Source of the DNA: Paramecium pentaurelia
Lineage: Eukaryota; Ciliophora; Oligohymenophorea; Peniculida; Parameciidae
Assembly (NCBI GenBank): GCA_905183005.1
Contig: CAJJDO010000073.1
Location: 310,001-374,000, forward strand
Length of the DNA: 64,000 nucleotides
Direction of reading: 5' to 3'
The position numbers and the translations under genes were made by a program. Numbering within the stretch: the first letter of the stretch is position 1; each line of letters opens with the position of its first letter. This document shows, piece after piece, positions 47,902 through 59,239 of this stretch. Under the pieces are notes generated by a model that made no database searches, had not been told where the DNA came from, and worked only from the letters and a program-made list of their open reading frames with translations.

Positions 47902-50852
47902 ATGGCAAATAGAACCTACTTTAATTTAGATCAGAAAAGACTTTTTAAGCCTTAAGTTTAATTAGATAAAAAACAAGAAGTTGTTACTAAAAAGAAGGTT
48001 GAATCAATTAGCATAAACGAAGAACCATAAAAATAATTATGGGATATGGATTTAAAGGATTGTGTCACTAAATATAAGGATACTATAGGAAGTAAAAAGA
48101 GAAAAGAATAACTCATTTTTAAGCCTGGAGGGTGTTTTATCAAGGAAAAAAGTGAGACTGAAAAATAAAAAACTGAAAAAGAACTAAATAAAGAGATTAA
48201 TCAAGTGATAAGATAGACAACCAAAGAGTTTTTTGAAGATATAAAAATGGAAAAACAATAAAAAGAAAACGAAAAAAACTAACTTAATGTATAAAATTAG
48301 AAGGATTAATGTAATGTTTAAGATTAAGATTAGAAAATAAATTAATAAGAAAATAATTAAGAAAATTAAATAAATGAAGAAAAAATATAATAATAAAAAG
48401 AAAATATAGAAAATAATACAGTAAAGGAGGATTAAGGATTATTAAAGAAAAAAGTAGGCAAATATTAAAAAAGTTAGAATGGTAATTTTGTTAGACTTGA
48501 TCTTAAAAAAAAATATCAAGATAAATTTAGAGGTGCAATTTATATGAATCAAAGAAAATATAAAAGGAATGGTACTTTGAAAAATCCGAATCCCTCAAAA
48601 AGAGAACAAACTTAAATTGATTTTTAACAACTTAATAATTAAGGACGTGCTGAATCTTGTATTTAAATTAATAAGCTTTAGACAACATATTCATATAATC
48701 TGTTTCCTCAGGATTATTAGTAGAGATTTTTGATGATGAAGAAAATATAAAAGAAAAAGAGAAATATGATGAACTTATAAAAGAATTAGTTCAAAAAGTT
48801 TTAGATGATTTAGATAATAAAGAAAATTACTTAAATTTGTTAGAGTTAGTATTTGGTTTTACAGAATTTCGTGAAGGACAATTTGAAGCAATCTAAAGTA
48901 TTTTAAAGAAAGAATCAATTTTATTGGTATAAAAGACAGGACATGGTAAATCATTAGTATATTAATACTTATCATTGTTCCTTTAAGATAGTATAGGGAT
49001 TATCTTCTCCCCCTTAATTTCATTGATGATTGATCAAGTATCTAAATTACCAGATTAGATCAAAGGTATAGCATATCATTCAATGTTAACTTCATTTTAA
49101 AAAGGTCGTTTAATTGAGTTCATAAAAGGTAGATAAGTTCAATTAGTTTATTGTACTCCTGAAATCTTTTAAAGTGATTTAGGTTATTCCTTACATTATT
49201 TTGGAAAGATTTCATTTATTTGTATAGATGAAGCTCATTGTGTATCTGAGCTTTCTCATTCTTTTAGACATACTTATGTGATATTGAATTCTATGATTTA
49301 GAATTTTTTGAAGGATGATATGCCTCCTTTTTTAGCATTAACAGCTACTGCTACTCATTTAACTGTAGAATCAGTACTAAAAAAATTTTAAATTAATAAA
49401 TCTATAATTTCTATTAATACTGAAAGAAATAACATAGAAATAAGTGTTAGTAGAGATAGAGATGTCAATGCATCTTTAATTAAATTATTATAGAGTTAAA
49501 AATATCGAAATTTATCTTCCATTTTAATTTATTGTAGAAGTAAATATATGGTTGATATGGTATCAAATTATTTGAGAAATTGCAATTTAAAATGTCTTGG
49601 TTTTCATGGAGGATTGCCTGAATAAGAAAAAATGGATATTTAAAATAAATTTATTAGAAATTAAATCTAAATAATTGTTGCTACATCTATATTTGCTATG
49701 GGTATAGATAAATCAGATATTAGAGCAATTATTCATTTAAATTTACCCAAAAGTATTGAATCTTACATTCAAGAAATTGGTAGAGCAGGAAGAGATGGAT
49801 AAATTGCATATGCTCATTTATTTTTAAGAGAAAACGATTTCCATTTAGAAAGATCATTTATTCTATCAGATTATCCTGATTTTATTGTAATGAAAAATCT
49901 ATTAGAAAAAATGAAATAAAAATAAGAAGAAAACAAAATAACATATTTCATTTCAAAATTTGCAGAAGAAAACTTGGATTTGAGAAAAGATACAATTTAT
50001 TCTCTCATGCAAATTTTAGAAAGATGTTCTGATGGTTCTATCAAAGTCTATCCAATTTGTCATGAGAAGATTATATTAAAATTCTTTAAGGCTTTAACTG
50101 ATGAATAGAAAGAGAAGTCAACATTTTTGAATGAGCTATCCAAAATTGGAAGAATGATTTCTGGTAGTCTTCATGTTAATGTAATAAAAGCCAGTAATGC
50201 TTTATCGATGTAACCTTTAGAGGTTATCAGATAAGCTAGAAATCTCTTTACTGAATTATCTATTGCCACAGAAACATAAGAAGAAATCTTACCTTTTCAA
50301 ATAATGAAGGATATTGATGTGAATATATTAGAAAAGGCTAACGAGATCTTGTAACTACATAAATAAGTGGCATTGAATAAGTTAAACTTAATGTATATTT
50401 TATCTTATGAAAACTCTGTACCAAATTATGATTTATTATCTGAAAATTTAATTCAAACAAAAAACTTTTACTTTAATCAATATTTTAGATCTGAAAATCC
50501 AGTTGATGATATTTTGAAAATTTTATATGATGATACTATTCAAAATATTAATGAATATTTGCCATTTGATGATATGGATGATGAAAAACATAAATAAATA
50601 TAATAGGCAGTTAAACGATTTTTACATGAAGAAACAGTTAATAAAAACAATAGTGAAACACATAAAATTATGTAATCTTATTTAAAGAATCCAAAAATCT
50701 TGTCTCGTTTATTTTGTGGTATCTAATCCATCAAATACTCATATAAAGAATACAAAAGCTCATCTATTTGGAATAAGAGTGGCAGATTAAGGTATGAAGA
50801 TGTACATAAATCTGTCCTTAACATTTGCTTGTCAATTTTAGAATAAAATTGA
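47902..50852 (+). CDS. RecQ-family DNA helicase, RecQ4-like
   Basis: 975 residues. A long, basic, Gln-rich N-terminus contains NFVRLDLKKK near residue 195, like the RECQL4 region between its Sld2-like part and helicase. Helicase motifs: FREGQFEAIQSI (motif 0), TGHGKSLVYQ (I), IDEAHC (II), LTATAT (III), LGFHGGLP (IV region), ATSIFAMGIDKSDI (V) and QEIGRAGRDG (VI). One intron, 48659-48681 (23 nt), joins the two parts; spliced length is an exact multiple of three. RecQ4 proteins act in replication initiation and repair. The C-terminus has no clear RQC zinc site, also as in RecQ4. RecQ is certain; the RecQ4 subgroup is likely. Confidence 0.93.
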
Positions 50853-52069
50853 AATACAATTAAATTTAATAATTTGTTTATCTAAATTTTTTATATCAAT
50901 TGTTAATATTTATATTCTAGCAATATTATAAATAGAAATAAATTAAATACTTAGTTGAATATTAAAGGAATTGATATTTTCTTTAATATAAATTTGAAAA
51001 TATTATCAATAAAGAAATATAAATTATATAAGATAGTTATGAAATTCAAAATTATAATTTATAAATTTTCAATTTAAAATTGGCTGACTCCTTAAAATTT
51101 ATACCAATAAGTAGTTTCGATGTTTATTCATGAATATCAAATTATTCTAGAAAATCATTTTCAAGTAATAATTAACTATTAGAGATTTATGGGAATAAAT
51201 TAATTTATTCTAATTTTGGAGGATGGTTTTAAGCCCTAATTATTGTGATTTTATCATCAATATAGAGTTGCTGATTCATAAAATAATTTATGAATTAAAT
51301 ATTCATAAGGATATGAAAATTATTTTAAGATAAGAATTAAATACTTCTAAACATAAATACACAAAGAATAAGATGATTCTTAATCAATACTATTTTATTA
51401 GGTATCTTTGAAAACTACTTTGATATTTTATTTTTAAAATAGTATTAATAATTAAACCATACTTCTAAAGTTTATTATGTATCATTCATTACAAAATATT
51501 AATTGCTAGAAAATGGTATAAAATGTGAAAAAGGGAATTCAAAACGAAGTTATTCAATTTTCTATTAATTTTAGATATTATAGATATGCAATTTCTATTC
51601 TTCTTTTATGAATAATGTTAATCCACAAAAGTAATGTTTTTAGTTTTTTGATTAAATATCCATGAGTATAGTTTTGAATGTTAGGTCTTATAAATTAAGT
51701 AAATTCAAATGATTAAAATGAGAGTAATAATATAGATAGGATGAATCATTTGAAAAGAAAATTTTATCTATTTTTAAGTTGATTTGAGAAATATTAAAAG
51801 TAATAATCAATTAAAATGATTATGTTTGATATATTCTAATTTATAAGGTTTAGATATCTTATTAAGAATGAGTAATAATGACAATATATTTTAAATCTTT
51901 TGATAGCTATAAATTTAATAAAAATGATTTACTATAAATCCTACAATATTTTACATATCGAAATCAATCATATGTTCATATTTTAGAGACTAAGTTTAAT
52001 GATCATGTAAATTATTCATATAATTTAGTTTTGATTGAAATTAATTCTTTACGATTATTATATAAATTT
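50853..52069. other. Non-coding AT-rich region, no convincing gene
   Basis: About 1.2 kb with TGA in all frames. One + frame (51080-51880) reads partly protein-like, for example LLEIYGNKLIYSNFGGWFQA, but holds several TGA that no set of tiny introns removes. TGA spacing is what chance would give at this base composition. Confidence 0.5.
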
Positions 52070-52729
52070 ATGAAATAAGTTTGCAATTTATACTAACAAG
52101 GGAGATGTGAAAAAGGGAAGAAATGCAAATATATGCATATGGAAGAAAAAATTGAAAAACCAATTTAATAGGAATAAAAATAAACTAAGATTTAGGTGAT
52201 AAAATAGAAAGAGATCGTACAGAAAGTACATCATCCAAAAATATTTAAATGGACTGATTTATCGAAATTGGCAGATTCATAAGAAATACTTTAATAGAAT
52301 TAAGAATTATTGGGAGGAGATTTCTTCAAAATTGCAAAAGATTTGTAGAATGATAAGGAGAAGGACATTATGCAAATATTTCGAAAATTTTAACAGAGTA
52401 TAAAATTCTTACCTTAACCTTAATGCAAATTATTAGAATATTTAAGAAACAATGAGGAATTTTAAGTAATCCTTCGATTTGTACCATCAATTGATAGGAA
52501 AGAATTAGAATTCAAAGAATAAGTAAAAGAAAGATATTTTGAAATTCTCTTATAAATAGATAAGAATTATCCGAAATCATCAGTTATAATTTTGAATTAA
52601 TCACTAACTCAAGAATTTAAGGATGTATTATAAAATAGGATGAGTGATCAAATATTTGAAAAAAAAGGATTATTTTAAGGGATGAGATATATAGAAACTC
52701 ATTTTGATGAAATTGTTTTAGGTTTATGA
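52070..52729 (+). CDS. CCCH zinc-finger protein
   Basis: 219 residues, no intron. The N-terminus CNLYQQGRCEKGKKCKYMH is a single CX7CX5CX3H finger, the spacing of RNA-binding CCCH fingers. A charged linker follows, then a helical region (KIFKWTDLSKLADSQEIL, and LPQPQCKLLEYLRNNEE) ending in VLGL. Such proteins usually bind mRNA or act in small RNA pathways; one finger alone cannot say which. It lies 32 bp before the RRP7-like gene, same strand. Confidence 0.85.
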
Positions 52730-52761
52730 TATTTATGTTTTATAATTAAAAATAATTAATT

Positions 52762-53604
52762 ATGATTAAATATAATAGTGAAAATCATTTTAAGTTTCAT
52801 AATGTTAAAGTATTTGATAAAGAAAGGATGATTTTATATTTTAAAAGAATGCCAATAGAGTAAGAAGAGAATGATAATTTATATAATGGATTAAATTAAT
52901 TAATAATGAAAGAGAGGATAGAATAAACAAAATAAAAGATAGAAATTGGAAAATAAGTTACAAGTAGTGTTAAGATGGATTAAGGAGAATTACCTAAAAA
53001 TAGAACATTAATAATAATGAATTTTGATTATCCTTTTGATCGTAAATTTATAGCAAAAGTATTTAAATTATGTGGAATAATTCGAAGAGTTTATGTTGGA
53101 TCAATGAAAGTAGTTGATAATAATAAAAAAAGATTATTACATGTTGGTTTGGTTGTTTTTAAGAATGAATATGATTTAACAAAATGTTTTGATATTGAAT
53201 ATTTTCAATAAAAAATAAATAATAAATTTAAAAGTGTTCCTATTACAACTAATTATGAAAAGAAATTATTACAAAATTATGAATTTGTAGATGAGAAAAA
53301 GAATTAAATAATAGAAGAGGCATAAAAAGAAGGATATTAGATTGCAATGAATAAATATGGTGATTTCGAAACTAATATAGAGAAACCTAAATTTGAGAAG
53401 AGAAATTGGGTAGGAAGAAACAAAAATAAAACAAAAAAGAATATAAATACAGAAGAAATAGAATAAGTAATTTAGGGATTAGATGATAATTTACCTCATT
53501 AAAAGAAAAAAGATATATTAAAATTTTAAAAACAATAACTTCAATAATAATTTCAATAAGATATTGAAAATCTAAGATAAAAATAAAAGAAAGTAAAGGA
53601 ATGA
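52762..53604 (+). CDS. RRP7-like ribosome biogenesis protein
   Basis: 280 residues, no intron. An RRM-like domain (NRTLIIMNFDYPFDRKFIAK, CGIIRRVYVGSMKV, HVGLVVFKNEYD) is followed by a Lys-rich linker and a C-terminal helix HQKKKDILKFQKQQLQQQF. That last block resembles the DFYRFQxRExKK...L..KFEEDK signature of RRP7, a small-subunit processome component needed for 18S rRNA maturation. The start (KFHNVKVFDKERMILYFKRM) also fits the N-terminal part of the family. The RRM is secure; RRP7 identity is likely, not certain. Confidence 0.72.
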
Positions 53605-53639
53605 TAATAATTGTATATTATATTTTTGTACATAATGTT

Positions 53640-55202
53640 TCATTATTATTCTTATTATTTTTTAATTAAAGGTAAATCTATATCCCCTAAACATCCTTCA
53701 TGTTTTAATAGTTTTTATGTTATCATATCAGCTTATTCATTCCAATTTAAATCTTTAAGAACATAAATATAAATGATTGTTAAATATAAATTACATAATC
53801 CAAAACCTAACCATATCCCAATTAATTATAAATCAAACACATATGCTAATATTAAAACTACTGGAACTCCAATTATGTAATATGATATCATTGTTTAATT
53901 AGATACAATTGTTGATTTGTTCACACCCTTTAAAGCTCCAGATAAAGCTCCTTGAATTCCATCAAAACACACACTTCCAATAAGAAAATATGGAAGAGTC
54001 TCTATCATAATTTATTATATCTGAAGATCAGATGAATAAATGCGACTCCATTAATCTTAAAATATAGTGAGTCCAATGACCAATGATATTAGTACTAATC
54101 CTTGGACACACATACCACTTATGATATATTATTTAGCCAAAGCGATTTTATGTTGACCTCTTTTAATAAGGAAATTATACTTAAACTATTTCCAACATAT
54201 GACATTAAAGTTACTGATAAGCTAATTGGGAATTTGAAATAGATAGAACTAGTATTGGCAAATGCAAGTTGAGCATTTGCTTAATTCACTCCTAAAGAGT
54301 AAGCCACAAATGATAATATATAAAAAACGATAAAGTCAGCATATATGTGGAGAATTAATGGAATAGATTCTTTTATAAACATTATGTATGTTTCTCTAAA
54401 TTTAAATATTTAACATGAGAATTCGAAATTGGCTATCAAATTATAAACTTCTGGATTCTTGTAGATATATCTTATCAACAAAAATAATGTAAACAACTTG
54501 AAAATATATTAAAGATTTTCTTACCTCACTTAAAATTATTGACAAACATAAACCAATATATCCTAGATTACAGATGAGAAATAGGAATACACATGCTAGT
54601 AGATGAAATAAGAGAGTGGAAGCATAAATAAATGGAAAAGGTTGAAAAATCCTACATCCAACAAGATATTATTTTAAACATTCAATTTAGAGGAGTAGAA
54701 ATGCTGCTATAAATAAAGGTATGATCATTTGCCTGAGTTGCTTGTTTATTTAATTTTATATACCATGCATATTATGTTATTATTTCTGTTTCTTCTTGAA
54801 CTATAAATTAAACTAGATATTAAGTATTATAAATGAATAGAAAAAAAGGTATGGATACAAATAATATGGAATAAATTGTAAAGTTTAAGTAAGTCTAAGA
54901 AAGCTTAATCTTATTCTATCCTAAGGCATGTGAAACCTAATTATTAAGTCCTTAATTAATGCCTAAATTAGACATTAATATTAACCTAAACCTAAGGGAA
55001 CAAACAATAACTAAATTAACATCCATGCAATCCCATAAGATGCAGTTTGATATTTATCAGTATATTGACCCATGAAATGTAGATTGAGCATTGACATCAG
55101 ATCGGTACAAATGTAACCACTCACAATTTGAAACATGCTTGTTGATACATTATAAGTAATAGATCTCCAATCATTAGTAATCAATAAATTATCATTATAC
55201 AT
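53640..55202 (-). CDS. MATE-family efflux transporter, some exons unresolved
   Basis: Start MYNDNLLITNDWRSITYNV at 55202. Membrane segments follow in MATE order: FQIVSGYICTDLMSML with LHFMGQYTDK (family: fVGhlG), LMSNLGINQGLNNQVSHALGQ (family: SQxxGa), FTIYSILFVSIPFFLF, MIIPLFIAAFLLLQIECLKQY (family: lqryLqaq), LLFHLLACVFLFLICNLGYI, then MCVQGLVLISLVIGLTIF, FDGIQGALSGALKG, ISYYIIGVPVVLILAYVF and WLGFGLCNLYLTIIYIYVL. Ends QQEQQ, TGA 53642-53640. The sequence switches frame at several places (near 55010, 54750 and 54500-54240), where introns must lie but could not all be fixed; the region 54240-54500 is the weakest. MATE proteins export drugs or metabolites in exchange for H+ or Na+. Confidence 0.82.
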
Positions 55203-55211
55203 TTTATAAAA
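55203..55211. promoter_or_regulatory. 9-bp gap between divergent start codons
   Basis: The most upstream usable ATG of the MATE gene that does not overlap the neighbour ends at 55202; the ATG of the divergent gene is at 55212. If both starts are right, promoters must lie inside the coding sequence of the neighbour. Alternative downstream starts exist for both (MFQIVS; MNAIN at 55344). Confidence 0.4.
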
Positions 55212-56006
55212 ATGAATTAACAATTTGATACAGAAGACTCTATTAATTCCGATGAAGCTATTAAATCAATCGAATGTAAATATCTCACTCCCAACTTCCA
55301 TCCCAATCTCGATGATAAAGGTACTTCAGTTCATAAAAGGATGAATGCAATAAATTAATTGAGGTGTAAATTTAAAGAGTCTTTGGTCTCTAAAGATGAA
55401 GTATTCACACAATCATCTCCTTTTAAATCAACAAATGTTATTTCAAGTCAAAATGGATTACCATAAAGTGAATTTCCATCTTCAACTCTTAAAGCAGAAG
55501 TTTTAACTAAGTAGGATAAAGTACATCTGGCTGATTCACGTAAAAGACATAATACTAAAAATTCTATTGAATAATTTTAAGAGAAGCAAATAAAATAAAA
55601 TCATAGAAAAAGTCAACCGCATTTATAACCTAATTTGATATAAACTCGTAAACCTAAAAGATAAATTTTTGTTACATAAATTGTAAATGATCATTGTGAG
55701 ATTACAAGTTTTCCATTTCCTAAACCTTAAAGATTGTCAAGGATTATATAAAATAATGATGGATATCATTCATAAAGAGGAAGTTCTACATCTACTCCAA
55801 GAGGTATCCTCAAATCTGGATCATTTGAAGTTTTAAGGATAGGTAGTAGACCAAGTACTCAAAGTCTTAATAGTCCTATGATGAGACCTAGTAGTAAAAA
55901 GGTTTCCTTTGAATTTACAAGTGAGTAACTAAGGAAAATGAAGAATAACAATGGGAATTCAGATCATAATAAATATTAAAGATTAAAAACCAAATTTAAG
56001 AAATGA
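55212..56006 (+). CDS. Disordered basic protein with an RVxF-like motif
   Basis: 264 residues, no intron, rich in Ser, Lys, Gln and Arg. No domain recognised. SSKKVSFEF near residue 235 has the form of a PP1-docking motif ([K/R]VxF). GSSTSTPRGILKSGSFEVL and RIGSRPSTQSLNSPMMRPSS look like phosphorylation-prone stretches. The protein may be a PP1 regulatory subunit or a cytoskeletal scaffold; the motif alone is weak evidence. Divergent from the MATE gene. Confidence 0.75.
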
Positions 56007-56118
56007 TTGACTTCTTTTTATTTTCTGTCAATCTTTATTACTTACACAATACTACAATATTTCTATGAATTTATAAAATATTGATTAAAAATTAATTAAA
56101 ATTTAAATTTGAATAATA

Positions 56119-57066
56119 ATGTCAACAGATAACACAGAATTGTTATCAAAATTTCTTAATGAATATAATTAATTGAAGAAATAGAACTAAGAATACTAAA
56201 TGAAAGAAAACACAACATATTAAACATTATCTAATGAAAATTCTTTATTAACTTAAGAATTAAATAGAATCAAAAAAGAAAATCAAAGATTAATAGATAA
56301 TAATACTTTCTTAACTGATTAACTCAATTAATTAAAACTCTTATATTCAGAAACTAAATCAGAATTACAAGAATCATTTAATTTTATTTAGAGTATGAAT
56401 AAAACTATGAAGACAGGAACTTTTGAAAATGAAGATAAAGATCTTAATAAATTAATGGAGATATTTTCAGTTAATTCTGTAGATTAATTAATATTAACTG
56501 CTGAAAAGATAAAGACTGTAATGTTGGGTGTATCTCATTTAGAATAATTTTGTAGATCAATTTGTGAAATCATTTATGATTAACATGAAGAATAATACAA
56601 TTTAGATTAAGTATTTCCAATTATATAAAAATGGAAATGTGATTCCAAATATGTAGATTGTTTTCTATTCTTTAAAAATCAATTAGAATAAACATTATAA
56701 TTGAAACATTCTACTGATTAATAAATTATTGATGCAATTAAATAATTATACAATAATTAGAATCATGATCTTTAAACTATTAAATCACTTTTTAAAATAG
56801 ATACTAATGACAATTTTATGTTTAAAATAAATCAAATATTTTTACTTCTTTAAGATATTCAACAATTTACTAAAATAGCAAAAAGATTATTAGATTTGGA
56901 TGAAAATATGAAAAATGAAGCATGTATGGTTTACATTTTAAAATTATTGGAGAAAATGAAATAGAATCATTTTAATGATCCAGATTTAATTATTAAAATA
57001 ATGAAAATTATTAAAGTTGAACATCCATAATAAATAATATCAAAATTGGAGTAATTGACAAATTGA
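56119..57066 (+). CDS. Coiled-coil protein, possibly CEP70-like
   Basis: 315 residues, no intron. The first 100 form a coiled coil (LSNENSLLTQELNRIKKENQ, FLTDQLNQLKLLYSETKSEL). The rest is helical without heptads: MEIFSVNSVDQLILTAEKIK, LGVSHLEQFCRSICEIIYD, and a C-terminal repeat-like end (LLDLDENMKNEACMVYILKL). The central block recalls CEP70, a centrosome and basal-body protein (lFNVxSxxxilxxIxxi...LexFv). That match is weak and by eye. It lies 19 bp before the TIM50-like gene, same strand. Confidence 0.72.
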
Positions 57067-57085
57067 TTATTATTATATATTAAAT

Positions 57086-57910
57086 ATGATTAAAATATTA
57101 AGAAGTCTTCATTAAATAAATCATAAATAATCTTATGGCTTATTTGGATGGTTTAATAAAAAAGAAGAAAAAGTTGATGATTCAGCATATGATCCTGCTA
57201 CTTGGAAATAATTATAACCTGCTTTTAATAAACTAAAAGAAGAAAATTAAAATAAACCAAAACTCTTACCAATTAAAAAGAAATAATATTCTGATAAATT
57301 AACTGTTGTTTTGGAATTAGATGAAGTTTTAGTATATTCATTTATTCCAGACCCAAAAGATATGTTTATGAATGCACCATTGAGACAATATGATTTTTAT
57401 ATTGATCTACCAGAATTCGATAATTTTGTTCATGTTTATAAGAGAGAATAATTGGATGATTTCTTAGAATATTTCCTTAATCATACTGAACCAGTTATTT
57501 GGTCAAAAGGATAAAGGATATATGTTGAAAGAGTATTAGAAAAACTATGTCCATAATTTCCTAAAGATCATATATTTTGTTAAGAATAATGTAATCTAGT
57601 TGAGGAAGATGATTTAGAAGATTATTTTAAGGATCTTGATCTTTTAGGTAGAGATAGAAAAAAGATAGTTTATGTTGATTCTAAACCATTAAGTTTTTGG
57701 ACTACAGGAGATAATTGTATATAAAGTATTTATTATATAATAGCTATTCCTGTTAGAATGTTTGTTGCAGATAATACAGACACAAAAGATGATTTATAAA
57801 GATTGATGAATATACTTGAAAGATTAAAGTAAGAAAATGATGTGAGAGATTACTTAAAGAAGATTTATAAAGTAGAAGAAACACTTAGAGAAACTAAATT
57901 TATTGAGTGA
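57086..57910 (+). CDS. TIM50-like FCP1-fold protein, catalytic Asp replaced
   Basis: 274 residues, no intron. The N-terminus MIKILRSLHQINHKQSYGLF is basic and free of acids, like a mitochondrial presequence. The FCP1-homology core reads LTVVLELDEVLVYSF, where active phosphatases have DLDETL: the nucleophile Asp is Glu and the Thr is Val. Later elements are kept (FLNHTEPVIWSKGQRIYVER, DRKKIVYVDSKPLSFW). TIM50, the presequence receptor of the TIM23 complex, has this fold and is not an active phosphatase in all species. I see no clear membrane helix between presequence and core, which TIM50 usually has. Alternative: an inactive SCP-like phosphatase. Confidence 0.8.
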
Positions 57911-57933
57911 TATTATGATTTATTATAAATTAA

Positions 57934-58924
57934 TCATTTAAATTTATCTTTTTCCTTTTTCTTTGCTTCATCCTTTTCTTCAATATTAATCAAAATACGT
58001 AAACAACTTGGTGTTGATGAATTCTCAGTAACATAAAGAATATTCGATTTTTAGCTATATAATTAATTTAAATTCATACCTTGAAAATGTTAATCCTGAT
58101 ATTTCAGGACATTGGGGAATAGATACATTCTCCACATTAATTCCATTTGCATTAAATATGCTTATTTATCCTTCTTCAGAAACATATCCAAATTCAAATC
58201 TAGCTACATATAAATGTTCTGATTATGATACTGCACAAGCAATTGGACCAAATCTACCATTTAATTATATATAGGTGCTAATTGAATTTATAAATAATTT
58301 AGTACCTATAATAAAATATACCTGCATCTGTTTAAACAAAACGTAATACTCTATTTTTTCCTGTTTCACACAAATATAATAATTTTTAATTATTGCTTAA
58401 ACATATACCACTTGGATATGCTAAACATTATAATGCTAAGGGTTTAACAATTTAAGCATCCATATCTATAGCAAATAGAGATCCTTTACAATTTTCTATT
58501 GAAGTTTCACCAAATGGTCCAGAATCAGTAAAGAATAACAAATCTAATTATACTAATAATTACTATTTTTGGTTGACAATAATAATGAATTAGGTCCTAA
58601 TAAGGGTTATCCTTCATATTCTTTCAAAAATTCTACAATTTATTCTTAACTGTTCTCATCAATATATCTCTTTAAAATTGCTTAATGAGCCATATCAGCC
58701 ACATATATAAATTTGTTAGGTTTATCAATCACAATTGAATATGGTTATCCTGATATATGAAATTCAGCCTAAATTCAATTTATATACATTACCTTAAATT
58801 ATCCATCCTTGAATTTTAAAATATCACCATTTTATGAAACCATATATATAGCTCCATCAATCTCTAAAGGGAAATACAGTGGACTTGATAATTCACAAAT
58901 CTTCTCATAAGGCACAGCACTCAT
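57934..58924 (-). CDS. SMP-30 / strictosidine-synthase-like beta propeller
   Basis: 297 residues. The blades read YSIVIDKPNKFIYVADMAHQ, LLFFTDSGPFGETSIEN, KGSLFAIDMD, CLAYPSGICLSNNQKLLYLC, NGRFGPIACAVSQSEHLYVA and a C-terminal ILYVTENSS. LLFFTDSGPFGETS and AYPSGI are typical of the plant and protist strictosidine-synthase-like/gluconolactonase group. Introns 58769-58792 (24 nt), 58544-58563 (20 nt), 58278-58305 (28 nt) and 58055-58079 (25 nt); spliced length is an exact multiple of three. The start MSAVPYEK has no signal peptide. Substrate cannot be told by eye. The last residues are Lys/Glu-rich. Confidence 0.85.
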
Positions 58925-58990
58925 TTCTTAATATAATTTAATATATATTAATATATTGTATTAATATATATTAAGGAAAGAATAAAAATA

Positions 58991-58999
58991 AAAAAAAAA
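58991..58999 (-). terminator. Pol III terminator of tRNA-Arg
   Basis: A run of nine T on the coding (-) strand, four bases past the 3' end of the tRNA, the usual RNA polymerase III stop. Confidence 0.8.
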
Positions 59000-59003
59000 G
59001 AAT

Positions 59004-59076
59004 CACCCATGGCAGGGATTGAACCTGCAGCCTACAGCTTAGAAGGCTGTCGCGCTACCAATTGCGCCACATGGGC
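59004..59076 (-). tRNA. tRNA-Arg (anticodon UCU)
   Basis: 73 nt and no intron. Acceptor GCCCATG pairs with CATGGGT (one G-U), discriminator G. D arm GCGC...GCGC; anticodon arm ACAGC-CTTCTAA-GCTGT, with TCT at the anticodon position; T arm GCAGG-TTCAATC-CCTGC. It reads AGA, by far the commonest Arg codon in this window. CCA is not encoded. Located between the SMP-30-like gene start and the paralogue B stop. Confidence 0.97.
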
Positions 59077-59239
59077 AACGTTAATTAATCTCTCTCTAAT
59101 TAACTATATATACCATATGTATTAGCTCATATTTACTAATAAAATCTTAAATTATTAATTAAAATATTTTTTCAAACATTATTCCATAAACTTGAATTAT
59201 AAATTATTATATTGAGATGAACCTTATATACACAATAAT

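Noticed and set aside
50853..52069. Decaying membrane-protein pseudogene in one + frame (SNFGGWFQALIIVI...)
   Set aside because: In-frame TGA spacing equals chance at this composition, and the protein-like look is not enough.
58290..58305. A 16-nt intron in the SMP-30-like gene
   Set aside because: A 28-nt intron (58278-58305) gives a better family match (GIFYYSTYIQLNGRFGP).
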